Shown: one piece after another, positions 8,861 to 18,042 of the stretch | Layout of the letters: every line of letters begins with the position of its first letter | Position numbering within the stretch: position 1 is the stretch's first letter | From: Chitinophagaceae bacterium | GTDB lineage: Bacteria > Bacteroidota > Bacteroidia > Chitinophagales > Chitinophagaceae | DNA length: 64,000 nucleotides | Assembly: GCA_004173355.1 (NCBI GenBank) | Contig: SEAD01000009.1 | Coordinates: forward strand, 1-64,000 | Direction of reading: 5' to 3' | Notes under the pieces: generated by a model | The model's input: only the letters and a program-made list of their open reading frames with translations | What the model was told of the DNA's origin: nothing | Databases searched by the model: none | Program-made: the position numbers and the translations under genes

Positions 8861-11122
8861 ATGGCAACATCTACACCTAAAAAGCCTGCGGCAAAAAAAG
8901 CTGCCAAGGCACCAAAAGCCGGCAAACTCCCGGTTTTCGACCTGCATCAGAAACTCCAGGAACATTTTGGTTTTAATAAATTCAAAGGCACCCAGGAAAA
9001 AGTTATCGAATCCTTACTGGCTGGCCACGACACGTTTGTCATCATGCCTACCGGCGGGGGAAAAAGCCTTTGCTACCAGCTACCGGCACTCATCCTGGAA
9101 GGGGTCTGTATCATTGTGTCACCCCTGATAGCACTCATGAAAAACCAGGTGGATCTGGTACGTGGGTTCAGCAGCAAGGATGAAGTAGCCCACTTCCTCA
9201 ATTCAACCCTCAGCAAAAAAGAAGTCCGCGAGGTGCACGATGACCTCCTGGCCGGGCATACCAAAATGCTTTATGTGGCTCCGGAAACCCTCACCAAGCA
9301 GGAAAACCTGGAATTTTTTGCCGACCTGAAAATTTCTTTCTTCGCAGTGGATGAGGCACATTGTATCTCGGAGTGGGGACATGATTTCCGTCCGGAATAC
9401 CGTCGACTCCGCGAAATGATGACACAGATAAACCCCGACGTACCGATGATTGCCCTTACCGCAACTGCCACCCCAAAGGTGCAGAGCGATATCGTCAAAA
9501 ACCTTGACCTCGAAAACCCGAATATTTTTATCTCTTCGTTCAACCGGCCCAACCTCTATTACGAGGTACTCCCGAAGATCAAAAAATCTCAGACTGATGA
9601 AAGCATCGTGCGCTTTATCAAATCGATGAAGCTGAAGAGTGGTATTATATATACACTCAACCGCAAGACCACCGAAGAGCTCGCTGCGATCCTGGTTGCC
9701 AACGGCGTGAAGGCCGTTGCGTACCATGCCGGACTGGACAGCAAGCTGCGAGCAGAACGCCAGGACCAGTTCCTGTCGGAAGATGTGCAGGTGATCTGTG
9801 CTACCATTGCGTTCGGAATGGGTATCGACAAACCCGATATCCGTTTCGTGATTCATTATAATATACCCAAATCGATCGAGAACTACTACCAGGAAACCGG
9901 TCGTGGTGGCCGCGATGGACTGGAAGGGAAATGCATACTTTATTACTCGCACAAGGATGTAAGCAAACTCGAACACCTGATGCGGGACAAACCACTGAGT
10001 GAACGTGAGGTCGGCGCGCAACTTATCAACGAGACCGTGGCGTTCGCTGAAGCAGGGGTTTGCCGGCGCAAGGTACTGATGAGTTATTTCGGGGAAGAGT
10101 TTACGCAGGAAAATTGTGGTGAATGTGACAACTGTAAACACCCCAGGGAAAAGATTGAAGCGAAGGACCAGGCGGTGATCGTATTACGTGCCCTGCGCGC
10201 ACTGGATGAACGTTTCGCTACGGACTATGTGGTTAATATTATCAGCGGTAAACTGACACCGCAGATCCAGATGTTCCGGCACGATGGTATCGATGCGTTC
10301 GCCAGCGGTAATGATAAGGAACAACACTTCTGGAGTTCGCTGATCCGCCAGATGATCCTGGAAGGGCTGCTGGTGAAGGATATCGAGGAATATGGTGTGC
10401 TTAAGATTACGAAAAAAGGGGAGGCGTTTGCAAAGAAACCCAAACCATTCAGCATTGTGCTCAATAACCTCTACGAAGAAGCAAACGCTGATGATGAGGA
10501 AACACCGGAAGTAAGTACCGGAGGGGCTACCGATGAGAAGTTGTTTGAAATGCTGAAAGAACTCCGGCAGAAGGAAGCCAGGAAAAAGAGCCTGCCTCCG
10601 TTTGTGATCTTCCTTGAATCTTCCCTGCAGGACATGGCTACGATGTATCCTACAACTATTGCCGATCTTGAAAAATGCCAGGGCGTCAGTAAAGGAAAGG
10701 CGATCCGTTATGGTAAGCCATTCGTTGAGATGATCAGCCAGTATGTGACAGATAACAATATTGTCAAGCCGGATGATTTTGTGATGAAGAGTGTAGTAAA
10801 CAAAAGCGGCAACAAAGTGTATATTATCCAGAATACCGATAAGAAAGTCTCGCTCGAAACGATCGCAAAAAACAAAGGCTGGCGCATGGACGAGATGCTG
10901 GAGGAAATGGAAACGATCGCCGCCAGTGGCACCAAGCTCAACCTTGATTATGCTATTGATGAGATGCTTGACGAAACCGAACAGGATGAGATCATCGACT
11001 ATTTCAAGAGTTGCGATACCTCCTCTTTACAGGTGGCACTCGATGAGCTTTCCGAATTCAGTTTTAACTGGGAACAGCTGAAAATAATGCGGATCAAGTT
11101 CCTCAGCCAGTACGGAATGTAG
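8861..11122 (+). CDS. recQ: ATP-dependent DNA helicase RecQ
   Basis: MPTGGGKSLCYQLPAL, DEAHCISEWGHDFRPEY, QETGRGGRDG, zinc-cluster CRR...CGECDNC, C-terminal HRDC; ATG at 8861. Confidence 0.95.
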   Translation: MATSTPKKPAAKKAAKAPKAGKLPVFDLHQKLQEHFGFNKFKGTQEKVIESLLAGHDTFVIMPTGGGKSLCYQLPALILEGVCIIVSPLIALMKNQVDLVRGFSSKDEVAHFLNSTLSKKEVREVHDDLLAGHTKMLYVAPETLTKQENLEFFADLKISFFAVDEAHCISEWGHDFRPEYRRLREMMTQINPDVPMIALTATATPKVQSDIVKNLDLENPNIFISSFNRPNLYYEVLPKIKKSQTDESIVRFIKSMKLKSGIIYTLNRKTTEELAAILVANGVKAVAYHAGLDSKLRAERQDQFLSEDVQVICATIAFGMGIDKPDIRFVIHYNIPKSIENYYQETGRGGRDGLEGKCILYYSHKDVSKLEHLMRDKPLSEREVGAQLINETVAFAEAGVCRRKVLMSYFGEEFTQENCGECDNCKHPREKIEAKDQAVIVLRALRALDERFATDYVVNIISGKLTPQIQMFRHDGIDAFASGNDKEQHFWSSLIRQMILEGLLVKDIEEYGVLKITKKGEAFAKKPKPFSIVLNNLYEEANADDEETPEVSTGGATDEKLFEMLKELRQKEARKKSLPPFVIFLESSLQDMATMYPTTIADLEKCQGVSKGKAIRYGKPFVEMISQYVTDNNIVKPDDFVMKSVVNKSGNKVYIIQNTDKKVSLETIAKNKGWRMDEMLEEMETIAASGTKLNLDYAIDEMLDETEQDEIIDYFKSCDTSSLQVALDELSEFSFNWEQLKIMRIKFLSQYGM

Positions 11123-11165
11123 GCCTGCGGATTTCGGTTTATTCCTTGAAAAAATGTGAAAAACA

Positions 11166-11197
11166 TTTCTCTAATTTATCTCAATACCCTATTTTTG
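11166..11197 (+). promoter_or_regulatory. candidate Bacteroidota-type promoter upstream of tRNA-Phe (TTTC-N20-TATTTTTG)
   Basis: -33-like TTTC 11166-11169, 20-nt spacer, -7 TATTTTTG (TAnnTTTG) 11190-11197. Confidence 0.45.
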
Positions 11198-11237
11198 CTG
11201 CCCCAAACGTCCTGCCTGCAGGATTATGGGAAAGGAT

Positions 11238-11310
11238 GGTGCGGTAGCTCAGTTGGTAGAGCAATGGACTGAAAATCCATGTGTCGCCGGTTCGATCCCG
11301 GCCCACACCA
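11238..11310 (+). tRNA. tRNA-Phe (anticodon GAA)
   Basis: Cloverleaf: GGTGCGG / GCTC-AGTTGGTA-GAGC / ATGGA-CTGAAAA-TCCAT / GCCGG-TTCGATC-CCGGC / CCACACC-A; CCA not encoded. Confidence 0.95.
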
Positions 11311-11316
11311 CATCTG

Positions 11317-11351
11317 GAAAATCCCGGTACAAAAAGTGCCGGGATTTTTTT
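11317..11351 (+). terminator. rho-independent terminator after tRNA-Phe
   Basis: AATCCCGGTAC-AAAAA-GTGCCGGGATT followed by TTTTT. Confidence 0.8.
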
Positions 11352-11436
11352 ACCCGCAACTTTCCGTTTTTTCACCTTGGTTGTTTGCGCCATTACGGGT
11401 TGATTTGCACAACAGATATTGAATTTCCTTTCGCCC

Positions 11437-13947
11437 ATGCACACTCCAGATAACAGCAACCTCCTTTTCAACCTTGCATTCGACATGCTTGGCCAGAGTC
11501 GCCGGAATATTTTCCTGACGGGAAAAGCGGGTACGGGTAAAACAACATTCCTTCGTTACATCCAGGGCAAGCTTCCCAAACAGATGGCGATTGTTGCGCC
11601 GACTGGTGTAGCGGCTATTAATGCCGGTGGCGTGACCATCCATTCTTTTTTCCAGTTGCCCCTTTCGCCGTTTGTACCCGATGGTCCGGGTGTAACCACC
11701 GCCCGCGAGGAGTTTGTAAATGCCTATGGCCTTGTCAGCCGCCTCCGGATCCTTAAGGAGAAGCAGAAAATCCTGCAGCAGCTTGAACTGCTGGTGATCG
11801 ATGAGGTAAGCATGGTGCGTGCTGACACACTGGACGCGGTCGATACCGTGTTGCGCCATGTACGCCAGCGCCCGCAGGATGCTTTTGGTGGTGTGCAGGT
11901 TTTATTTATCGGTGATATGTTCCAGCTGCCACCGGTGGTAAAAGAAGATACCTGGGATGTGTTGCGTGGTTTTTATGCAAGCCCGTATTTCTTCGATAGC
12001 CGCGCCCTGCGCGACAGCCAGCCGGTCTATATCGAATTTGATAAAATTTACAGGCAGAGTGATCCGCGGTTTATTGATTTGTTGAACCAGGTACGCAACA
12101 ACGAGCTTGGTGCCGGGGGGATGGAAATCCTTGAAAGTCTTTACCAGCCTGTTTTTAAAAGACATGCAGGCGACGGATATATTACGCTGACCACACACAA
12201 CGAACAGGCAAGGGAGATTAACGGCAGGGAACTGTTGCAGCTGGACAGCGGCGCGATTTCCTTCAGTGCCCGGATTGAGGGTGAGTTTCCGGAATCTGCT
12301 TTCCCGGCAGATGAAATCCTGGTGCTCAAACCGGGCGCCCAGGTAATGTTTATAAAAAATGATCCCGACCGTGCTCGCCGGTATTTTAACGGCAAGATCG
12401 GAGTGGTCTCTGAACTGGATGATGAGCGGATTGTGGTCGATTGTATGGATGGATCCCCGGCAATTGAAGTTGAACGGGAGAAATGGGAGAATATCCGGTA
12501 TGCACTTAATCCCACTACCAGGAAGATGGAACAGGACCTGCTTGGATCCTTTTCGCAATATCCATTACGGCTTGCCTGGGCAATCACTATCCACAAAAGC
12601 CAGGGGCTCACATTTGACAGGGCGATTATTGATGCCGGCCGTTCCTTTGCTTCAGGACAAGTCTATGTTGCGCTGAGCCGGTGCCGGACTCTCGATGGCC
12701 TCGTTTTGTTGAGCCGGGTGAGCCAGGGTTCATTTTTTACCGATCGCCGTATCGTTGAATTTTCCTTACGGCGTTCCTCATCCGCAGAACTGCAGGTTGA
12801 GCTGGGTGCGGCAAAATTGCACTACCAGCAGCATCTCCTGCTGGATATATTTGACTTCGGAGCGGTATTATATGAAGCCAACCAGCTGCAGGCCTATATT
12901 GAAACGAACAGCGGGTCTTTTTCTGCCGGCGCCGCGGCTTACCTGTTGTCCGTTGTGGAACAGGTCTATGCCCTGAATGAAGTGGGCGACCGCTTCCGCA
13001 CGTGGCTGGGTTTTGAATTCCGTAAAGAGCCTGTTCCTGGTGAAGCAGGTGCCGTTGCCGCGCGGTTGTATAGTTCAGCCGGTTATTTCCGGCCACGGCT
13101 TACAGAACTGCTCAGCGTCCTGACGGGTTCTGCAGTGTCTACCGACAGTCGTCTTCATGCGCGGGAGTACAATGATGCGATGCGTGATCTTTTTGCGCAG
13201 TTGTCGCTCAAACTGCAATTGGTATCCGGAATGACTGGTAGCGTGCCGGCTGTTGACCAGTTGCTCGAGGTCCGGAATTCTTTTCTCGCGCCACCATTCA
13301 GCGTTAATGCTTACGGGGGACCTTCGTCGACTGTCAGCACAAGCCGGCATCCGGTGTTGTACCAGCAGCTCCGGAAGGTTCGCGACCAGATCTGCAGCCG
13401 CAAGGAGTTGCCGCTTTACCTGGTGGCCGGTACCAAATCCATTGAGGAGATGGCTGATTTCCTGCCGCTCACCAATGCCGACCTGCTGCGGATTAATGGT
13501 TTCGGGGAGGCCAAAGTGAAGGCTTATGGTGATGAATTCCTTTCCGTGATCCAGGCCTATTGCTCATCGAATGGCCTGGAAACGGCCATGGAAGCGGGAA
13601 CCGTGAAGGAGAAAAAACCCCCAGCTACCAAACGCAAGGGATCCACACGGCTTGAGTCGCTTGCTTTTTTTAAAGAAGGTCTCACTGTTCCCGACATCGC
13701 TGCAAAACGGGGACTTACCGTGCAGACTGTCGAATCCCATCTTGCATCCAGTGTGGCAAATGGTGAGCTCAATGTTGAATCCCTTCTGCCGCGAGAAAAA
13801 TTATTGCAGATAGAGTCCGTCCTCGAACGGCTTGGGGATAGTTCCATCTCCATCATAAAACAGGAACTGGATGAAAGTTTTGGCTTTGGCGATATCCGTA
13901 TCACCATGGCCTGGCAGGAGTTTAAACGTTCGCATCCGGGCAGTTGA
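11437..13947 (+). CDS. Pif1/RecD-like AAA helicase with C-terminal HRDC and HTH (helicase-tail) domains
   Basis: NIFLTGKAGTGKTTFLRYI, LVIDEVSMVRADTLDAVD, AITIHKSQGLTFDRAIID, YVALSRCRTLDGLVL; C-terminal HRDC-like segment and HTH-like LTVPDIAAKRGLTVQTVESHL. Confidence 0.88.
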   Translation: MHTPDNSNLLFNLAFDMLGQSRRNIFLTGKAGTGKTTFLRYIQGKLPKQMAIVAPTGVAAINAGGVTIHSFFQLPLSPFVPDGPGVTTAREEFVNAYGLVSRLRILKEKQKILQQLELLVIDEVSMVRADTLDAVDTVLRHVRQRPQDAFGGVQVLFIGDMFQLPPVVKEDTWDVLRGFYASPYFFDSRALRDSQPVYIEFDKIYRQSDPRFIDLLNQVRNNELGAGGMEILESLYQPVFKRHAGDGYITLTTHNEQAREINGRELLQLDSGAISFSARIEGEFPESAFPADEILVLKPGAQVMFIKNDPDRARRYFNGKIGVVSELDDERIVVDCMDGSPAIEVEREKWENIRYALNPTTRKMEQDLLGSFSQYPLRLAWAITIHKSQGLTFDRAIIDAGRSFASGQVYVALSRCRTLDGLVLLSRVSQGSFFTDRRIVEFSLRRSSSAELQVELGAAKLHYQQHLLLDIFDFGAVLYEANQLQAYIETNSGSFSAGAAAYLLSVVEQVYALNEVGDRFRTWLGFEFRKEPVPGEAGAVAARLYSSAGYFRPRLTELLSVLTGSAVSTDSRLHAREYNDAMRDLFAQLSLKLQLVSGMTGSVPAVDQLLEVRNSFLAPPFSVNAYGGPSSTVSTSRHPVLYQQLRKVRDQICSRKELPLYLVAGTKSIEEMADFLPLTNADLLRINGFGEAKVKAYGDEFLSVIQAYCSSNGLETAMEAGTVKEKKPPATKRKGSTRLESLAFFKEGLTVPDIAAKRGLTVQTVESHLASSVANGELNVESLLPREKLLQIESVLERLGDSSISIIKQELDESFGFGDIRITMAWQEFKRSHPGS

Positions 13948-14050
13948 AGTTTACATGGTTATCCAGTATAACACATGAATTATGCACATTTGATTTCATG
14001 CTGGTTTTCACAAAACCATTAATGATTATCTTTTTGGTATCAATTCATTT

Positions 14051-14551
14051 ATGGTTAATATAAGTACGGCAACTTATCGCCTTATCAGCGATCACAGCTT
14101 CGCTGTGGTGCGACAGAATATCGCCAATGACCAGAAGGCTTTTTTCGCCCAACGGTCCTACAGTCCCGGAGAAGTGCTGGCCCGTTTCACTGCCGGCGAA
14201 GTGCTTGACCGTCCTTCATATCTTACCGTACAGGTCGGGATCAACCAACATATTATGCTGCAGCCGGAACACCTGCAGTACATCAATCACAGTTGTGAGC
14301 CCAATGTATTTTTTGATACCAGTTCCATGCAGATCATTGCTGTCCGTCCGATCAGGGAAGGGGACGAAATGACTTTTTTCTATCCATCCACTGAATGGGA
14401 TATGGCCCAGCCTTTTTCCTGTCTTTGCGGTACCGCCTCCTGCCTCGGCGAGATCCGCGGTGCAGCACATATTGAACAAAGCCGACTCGATGAGTACAGG
14501 CTAACCGATTTTATCCAACAACAGTTACATGCCCGTAACAACCCGCACTAA
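14051..14551 (+). CDS. SET domain-containing protein (putative protein-lysine methyltransferase)
   Basis: QYINHSCEPNVFFD (NHSCxPN), RPIREGDEMTFFYPSTEW, post-SET-like CLCGTASCLGEIRG. Confidence 0.85.
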   Translation: MVNISTATYRLISDHSFAVVRQNIANDQKAFFAQRSYSPGEVLARFTAGEVLDRPSYLTVQVGINQHIMLQPEHLQYINHSCEPNVFFDTSSMQIIAVRPIREGDEMTFFYPSTEWDMAQPFSCLCGTASCLGEIRGAAHIEQSRLDEYRLTDFIQQQLHARNNPH

Positions 14552-15677
14552 ACAGACACGGATAAAATCCGCCGTTACCGGAGCTCCGGAGCAGATAAAG
14601 AAAATGAAGATCTGGGTTCTGTACCCTTACCTCATCACGGAGGATCCAAACCTGCAATACTATTATGATTTCAGCCAGAGCCTTGGCGAGTATACCAGGG
14701 TGTTTTCCGAGCTGGGGGCCGACTGGACCTGGGAAAAGGTGACAATGCTGAATTATGCGGAGCTCATCGCCGGCATCAGGAAGCGCTCGGGTCGGAAAAT
14801 CCCGCTGGTACTAAATCTCTGCGATGGTGACGAGATCAATGGCACACCCGGAGTCTCTGTTATCCATGAACTGGAAAAACACAAGCTGATTTATACGGGA
14901 TCAGATGCTTCTTATTATGATATCACCACATCCAAGATTCCCATGAAACGCGCGTTTGATGCGGCGGGTGTGGTGAATGCCGGCTGGGATTTTATTGGTG
15001 ATGAGGATAAATCCCTGGAGGGGACCTGTGCCAGGCTCGGCGCGCCGCTGATGATCAAGCCGGCCGTTTCGGGCGGCAGTATGGGGGTTTCGGTAAAAAA
15101 TGTGGTCTATACCGATGCCGAACTTGCCCGCCGGGTGGCCGAGCTTCGCGAAGGCTATCGCGGGTGGAATCTCATGGCCGACGGACTTGTGGTCGAGCAG
15201 TTCATCACTGGTCCTGAATTCACCACGCTGGTTGTCGGCTCATCCGATAGTCCTGCCGGTGTGTATGTGTTCCCGGCCGTTGAGCGTATTTTCCATCAGT
15301 CCCTTCCTGACGAGGAAAAGTTCCTTTCATTTGATCGGCTCTGGGAGATTTATGAAGATGAAAAAGCCATGCCTGGTGAGGAAAACTTCTACAATTACAG
15401 CCGGCCTGATCCTTCCCTGCTTCCGGCGCTGGAAAAACTGAGCCGCGAGGCATACCTTGCTGTTGGCGGAAAGGGTTATGGTCGCCTGGATATCCGGATG
15501 GACCAGCATACCGGAAAACTTTATGTTCTTGAAGTCAATGCCCAGTGTGGTCTGAGTGAAGACGAGGACTTTACATCGATCGGTGCCATCCTGCGTTTTG
15601 CGGGGGCCAGTTTTACATCCCTTGTACTCCGTATTATCGACGATGCATTCCGGCGCCGTCAGTTGCGGGTTGCCTGA
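14529..15677 (+). CDS. D-Ala-D-Ala-ligase-like ATP-grasp protein
   Basis: VLNLCDGDEINGTPGVSVIHELEKHKLIYTGSDASYYDITTSKIPMKRAF, MIKPAVSGGSMGVSVKN, VVEQFITGPEFTTLV, YGRLDIRMDQHTGKLYVLEVNAQCGLS; alternative start at 14604. Confidence 0.85.
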   Translation: MPVTTRTKQTRIKSAVTGAPEQIKKMKIWVLYPYLITEDPNLQYYYDFSQSLGEYTRVFSELGADWTWEKVTMLNYAELIAGIRKRSGRKIPLVLNLCDGDEINGTPGVSVIHELEKHKLIYTGSDASYYDITTSKIPMKRAFDAAGVVNAGWDFIGDEDKSLEGTCARLGAPLMIKPAVSGGSMGVSVKNVVYTDAELARRVAELREGYRGWNLMADGLVVEQFITGPEFTTLVVGSSDSPAGVYVFPAVERIFHQSLPDEEKFLSFDRLWEIYEDEKAMPGEENFYNYSRPDPSLLPALEKLSREAYLAVGGKGYGRLDIRMDQHTGKLYVLEVNAQCGLSEDEDFTSIGAILRFAGASFTSLVLRIIDDAFRRRQLRVA

Positions 15678-15704
15678 TAATTTTATCTTCCAAAACCTTC
15701 GACT

Positions 15705-17141
15705 ATGAAAGTGTGTGTGCTGCAGCCTGACTATTCAACAACCGGTGTTGATTATAAAAATTATGATCCCCCGCGTAACCTCAGTCCCTTCCTGCCCGGC
15801 CATGAAGTTGACCATGTTTTCCTGAATAAACTGACCACGTACAAGCAGCTGAAGGAACTGAAAAAAAAGCACTATGATATCTTCATCAACCTCTGTGAGG
15901 GCTACCTTGAATGGGAAGTGCCTTCGATAGATGTCATCCATAGTCTTGAGTTGCTGGGTCTTCCTTATACTGGTCCTGATGCGAAAGTGTACGATCCGGA
16001 TAAGGAACTGATGAAATATGTCGCTTACTGCGAGGGAGTGCAGACGCCTGCTTACTTTATGATCAGCGAACCTTCCGATATTGATAAAGCTGAGTTGCAC
16101 CTGGCTTATCCGATGTTTATCAAACCGGCCAAGGCCGGGGACAGTCTCGGTATTGCCGAGGACTCTGTTCTTTATAATAAGCAGCGCCTGCTCAAAAAGG
16201 TAGTCGAGATTTTTAATGACTACGGACCATTGCTGGTGGAAGAGTATATCGATGGCCGGGAGTTCACCGTGCTGGTGGCCGCCAACGAAGACGGGATGAG
16301 TTGCCGGTCTTATACTCCGGTGGAGTATGTATTTCCCGAAGGGAAAGCTTTCAAGACCTATACCCTGAAAACTTCTGAACTGCATCCCGATTGTAATTTC
16401 CCCTGTACCGATCCGGATCTCGATCTTCGTCTCCGCGCTGCTGCGGAACGTATTTTCAGGGGATTTAACGGAGTGGGTTATGCGCGTCTTGATTTTCGCG
16501 TGAATGACCAGCGCGAGATCTTTTTTCTTGAGATCAATTTTACCTGTTCTGTTTTTTACACGGATGGGTATGAGGGTTCTGCTGATTTTATACTCCGTTA
16601 TGATGAGGCTGGCCAGCGTGGTTTCCTTGAACAGATTATAGCGGATGGCATCGCCCGTCACCGGCGTTCGCGCAAGCCCTATTATATGAAAGGCAATTCC
16701 ATTGCCGGGTTCGGAATCTATGCCAGTCGTCCTGTACGTCCGGGGGAGGTGGTTTTTGCCGGGGAGGGAAAACAACAAAAGCTGGTCACCCGCCGCCAGG
16801 TGGAGAAATCCTGGAATGAGGAAGACCAGTTGAAGTTCAGGAGGTATGGGTATGCGGTGTCCGAGGAGGTTTTTATCCTCTGGGATGATAATCCTTCCGA
16901 ATGGGCACCCCAGAATCACAGCTGTGACGCCAATACCGGGCTGGATGGGTTGAACGTGATTGCCCTCCGGCCGATCAACCGTAACGAGGAACTGACACTG
17001 GACTACTCCCAATTCCTTGATGAATCAATGGAGCCATTCCAGTGCCAGTGTGGTTCGCCTCGCTGTCGTGGTCTTGTAAAAGGGGTGCTGAATAACTCCG
17101 TTACCAGCCGGGAGCAGGCACATGCTGTTTTGCGGCGCTAA
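15705..17141 (+). CDS. ATP-grasp (Ddl-like)::SET domain fusion protein
   Basis: N-terminal: FINLCEGYLEWEVPSIDVIHSLELLGLPYTGPDA, MFIKPAKAGDSLGI, LVEEYIDGREFTVLV, GYARLDFRVNDQREIFFLEINFTC. C-terminal: SIAGFGIYASRPVRPGEVV, QNHSCDANTGLDG, LTLDYSQF, CQCGSPRCRGLVKG. Confidence 0.88.
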   Translation: MKVCVLQPDYSTTGVDYKNYDPPRNLSPFLPGHEVDHVFLNKLTTYKQLKELKKKHYDIFINLCEGYLEWEVPSIDVIHSLELLGLPYTGPDAKVYDPDKELMKYVAYCEGVQTPAYFMISEPSDIDKAELHLAYPMFIKPAKAGDSLGIAEDSVLYNKQRLLKKVVEIFNDYGPLLVEEYIDGREFTVLVAANEDGMSCRSYTPVEYVFPEGKAFKTYTLKTSELHPDCNFPCTDPDLDLRLRAAAERIFRGFNGVGYARLDFRVNDQREIFFLEINFTCSVFYTDGYEGSADFILRYDEAGQRGFLEQIIADGIARHRRSRKPYYMKGNSIAGFGIYASRPVRPGEVVFAGEGKQQKLVTRRQVEKSWNEEDQLKFRRYGYAVSEEVFILWDDNPSEWAPQNHSCDANTGLDGLNVIALRPINRNEELTLDYSQFLDESMEPFQCQCGSPRCRGLVKGVLNNSVTSREQAHAVLRR

Positions 17142-17142
17142 G

Positions 17143-17967
17143 TTATTCTGATGCGGAGATGTCGAATGTGATTGACTGTCGGCGATAGGCTTTCACGGCA
17201 TATCCATTGTTTATGGCCGGTGTCCATTTCCCTGCTTTACGTATTACCCGCATTGCTTCTTCTTCCATTCCATACCCAAGGCTGGTCAGCGCTTTTACCC
17301 CGCTGATCGAACCATCGAGATCCACTACAAATTCAATCATCACCCGGTGTTTTGCTGACGGAGCCCCGTTTTCAACCGGTACGTCTGCCCGCAGGTTGCG
17401 TTCCAGGAACCGCGTCCAGTCTCCCTTGAATGCAGCCTGGACCTGGACAACGGTTACCGGGCCTTCGTCAGCGGGTTTTTTTGGCTCAATAATTCCGGTC
17501 ACGTCTCCGTTTCCCGGAATGGCTGCTACCGGTTGGATTCCATCATCTACTATACCGTCCGTTGTTTTTACATCGATTCTGGCATCCTCCAGCATTTTCT
17601 GGTCGGGCAGCGGTTCAGTCACTTTATCATCTTCCACCAGGATGGGTGTGGTGAAGAGCTGGGTCTTCACTGCCGGCGGTGGTGTAACCGGTTTGGGTGG
17701 TTCGGGAGGAATGATGGGTTCCGGTTCATCTGTTTGTAATGCGATCAGCCGCACATCTTCTTTTGGCTCTTCAATGGAAGAAGATTTGTTACCCTGGCTG
17801 AAGACAGAGCCAACAATCAATGCGGCCACGACCGAGAATGTAATCGTTAATGCTTTGATGGTTCGTCTTGAATAGTTTTTGCGGAGTTCGTATGCGCCGT
17901 ATTGTTTGTTCCTGTTTTCAAACAGGAGATCAAGTACATCGGTGCGAAGGATTTGGTTTGCTTCCAT
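17143..17967 (-). CDS. TonB family energy transducer
   Basis: Cytoplasmic ENRNKQYGAYELRKNY, one TM, Pro-rich region PEPIIPPEPPKPVTPPP, C-terminal FVVDLDGSISGVKALTSLGYGMEEEAMRVIRKAGKWTPA. Confidence 0.9.
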   Translation of the reverse strand: MEANQILRTDVLDLLFENRNKQYGAYELRKNYSRRTIKALTITFSVVAALIVGSVFSQGNKSSSIEEPKEDVRLIALQTDEPEPIIPPEPPKPVTPPPAVKTQLFTTPILVEDDKVTEPLPDQKMLEDARIDVKTTDGIVDDGIQPVAAIPGNGDVTGIIEPKKPADEGPVTVVQVQAAFKGDWTRFLERNLRADVPVENGAPSAKHRVMIEFVVDLDGSISGVKALTSLGYGMEEEAMRVIRKAGKWTPAINNGYAVKAYRRQSITFDISASE

Positions 17968-18042
17968 AATAAAGTTGTTTGGTAATAGGATGTGCCGTTT
18001 TCTTTTTTTCCATATCGGAAAAATCCGGGTCCCATTAACGAA

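Noticed and set aside
15735-17012. 425-aa minus-strand ORF opposite the ATP-grasp::SET gene
   Set aside because: Antisense shadow ORF; the plus-strand frame has clear ATP-grasp and SET motifs.
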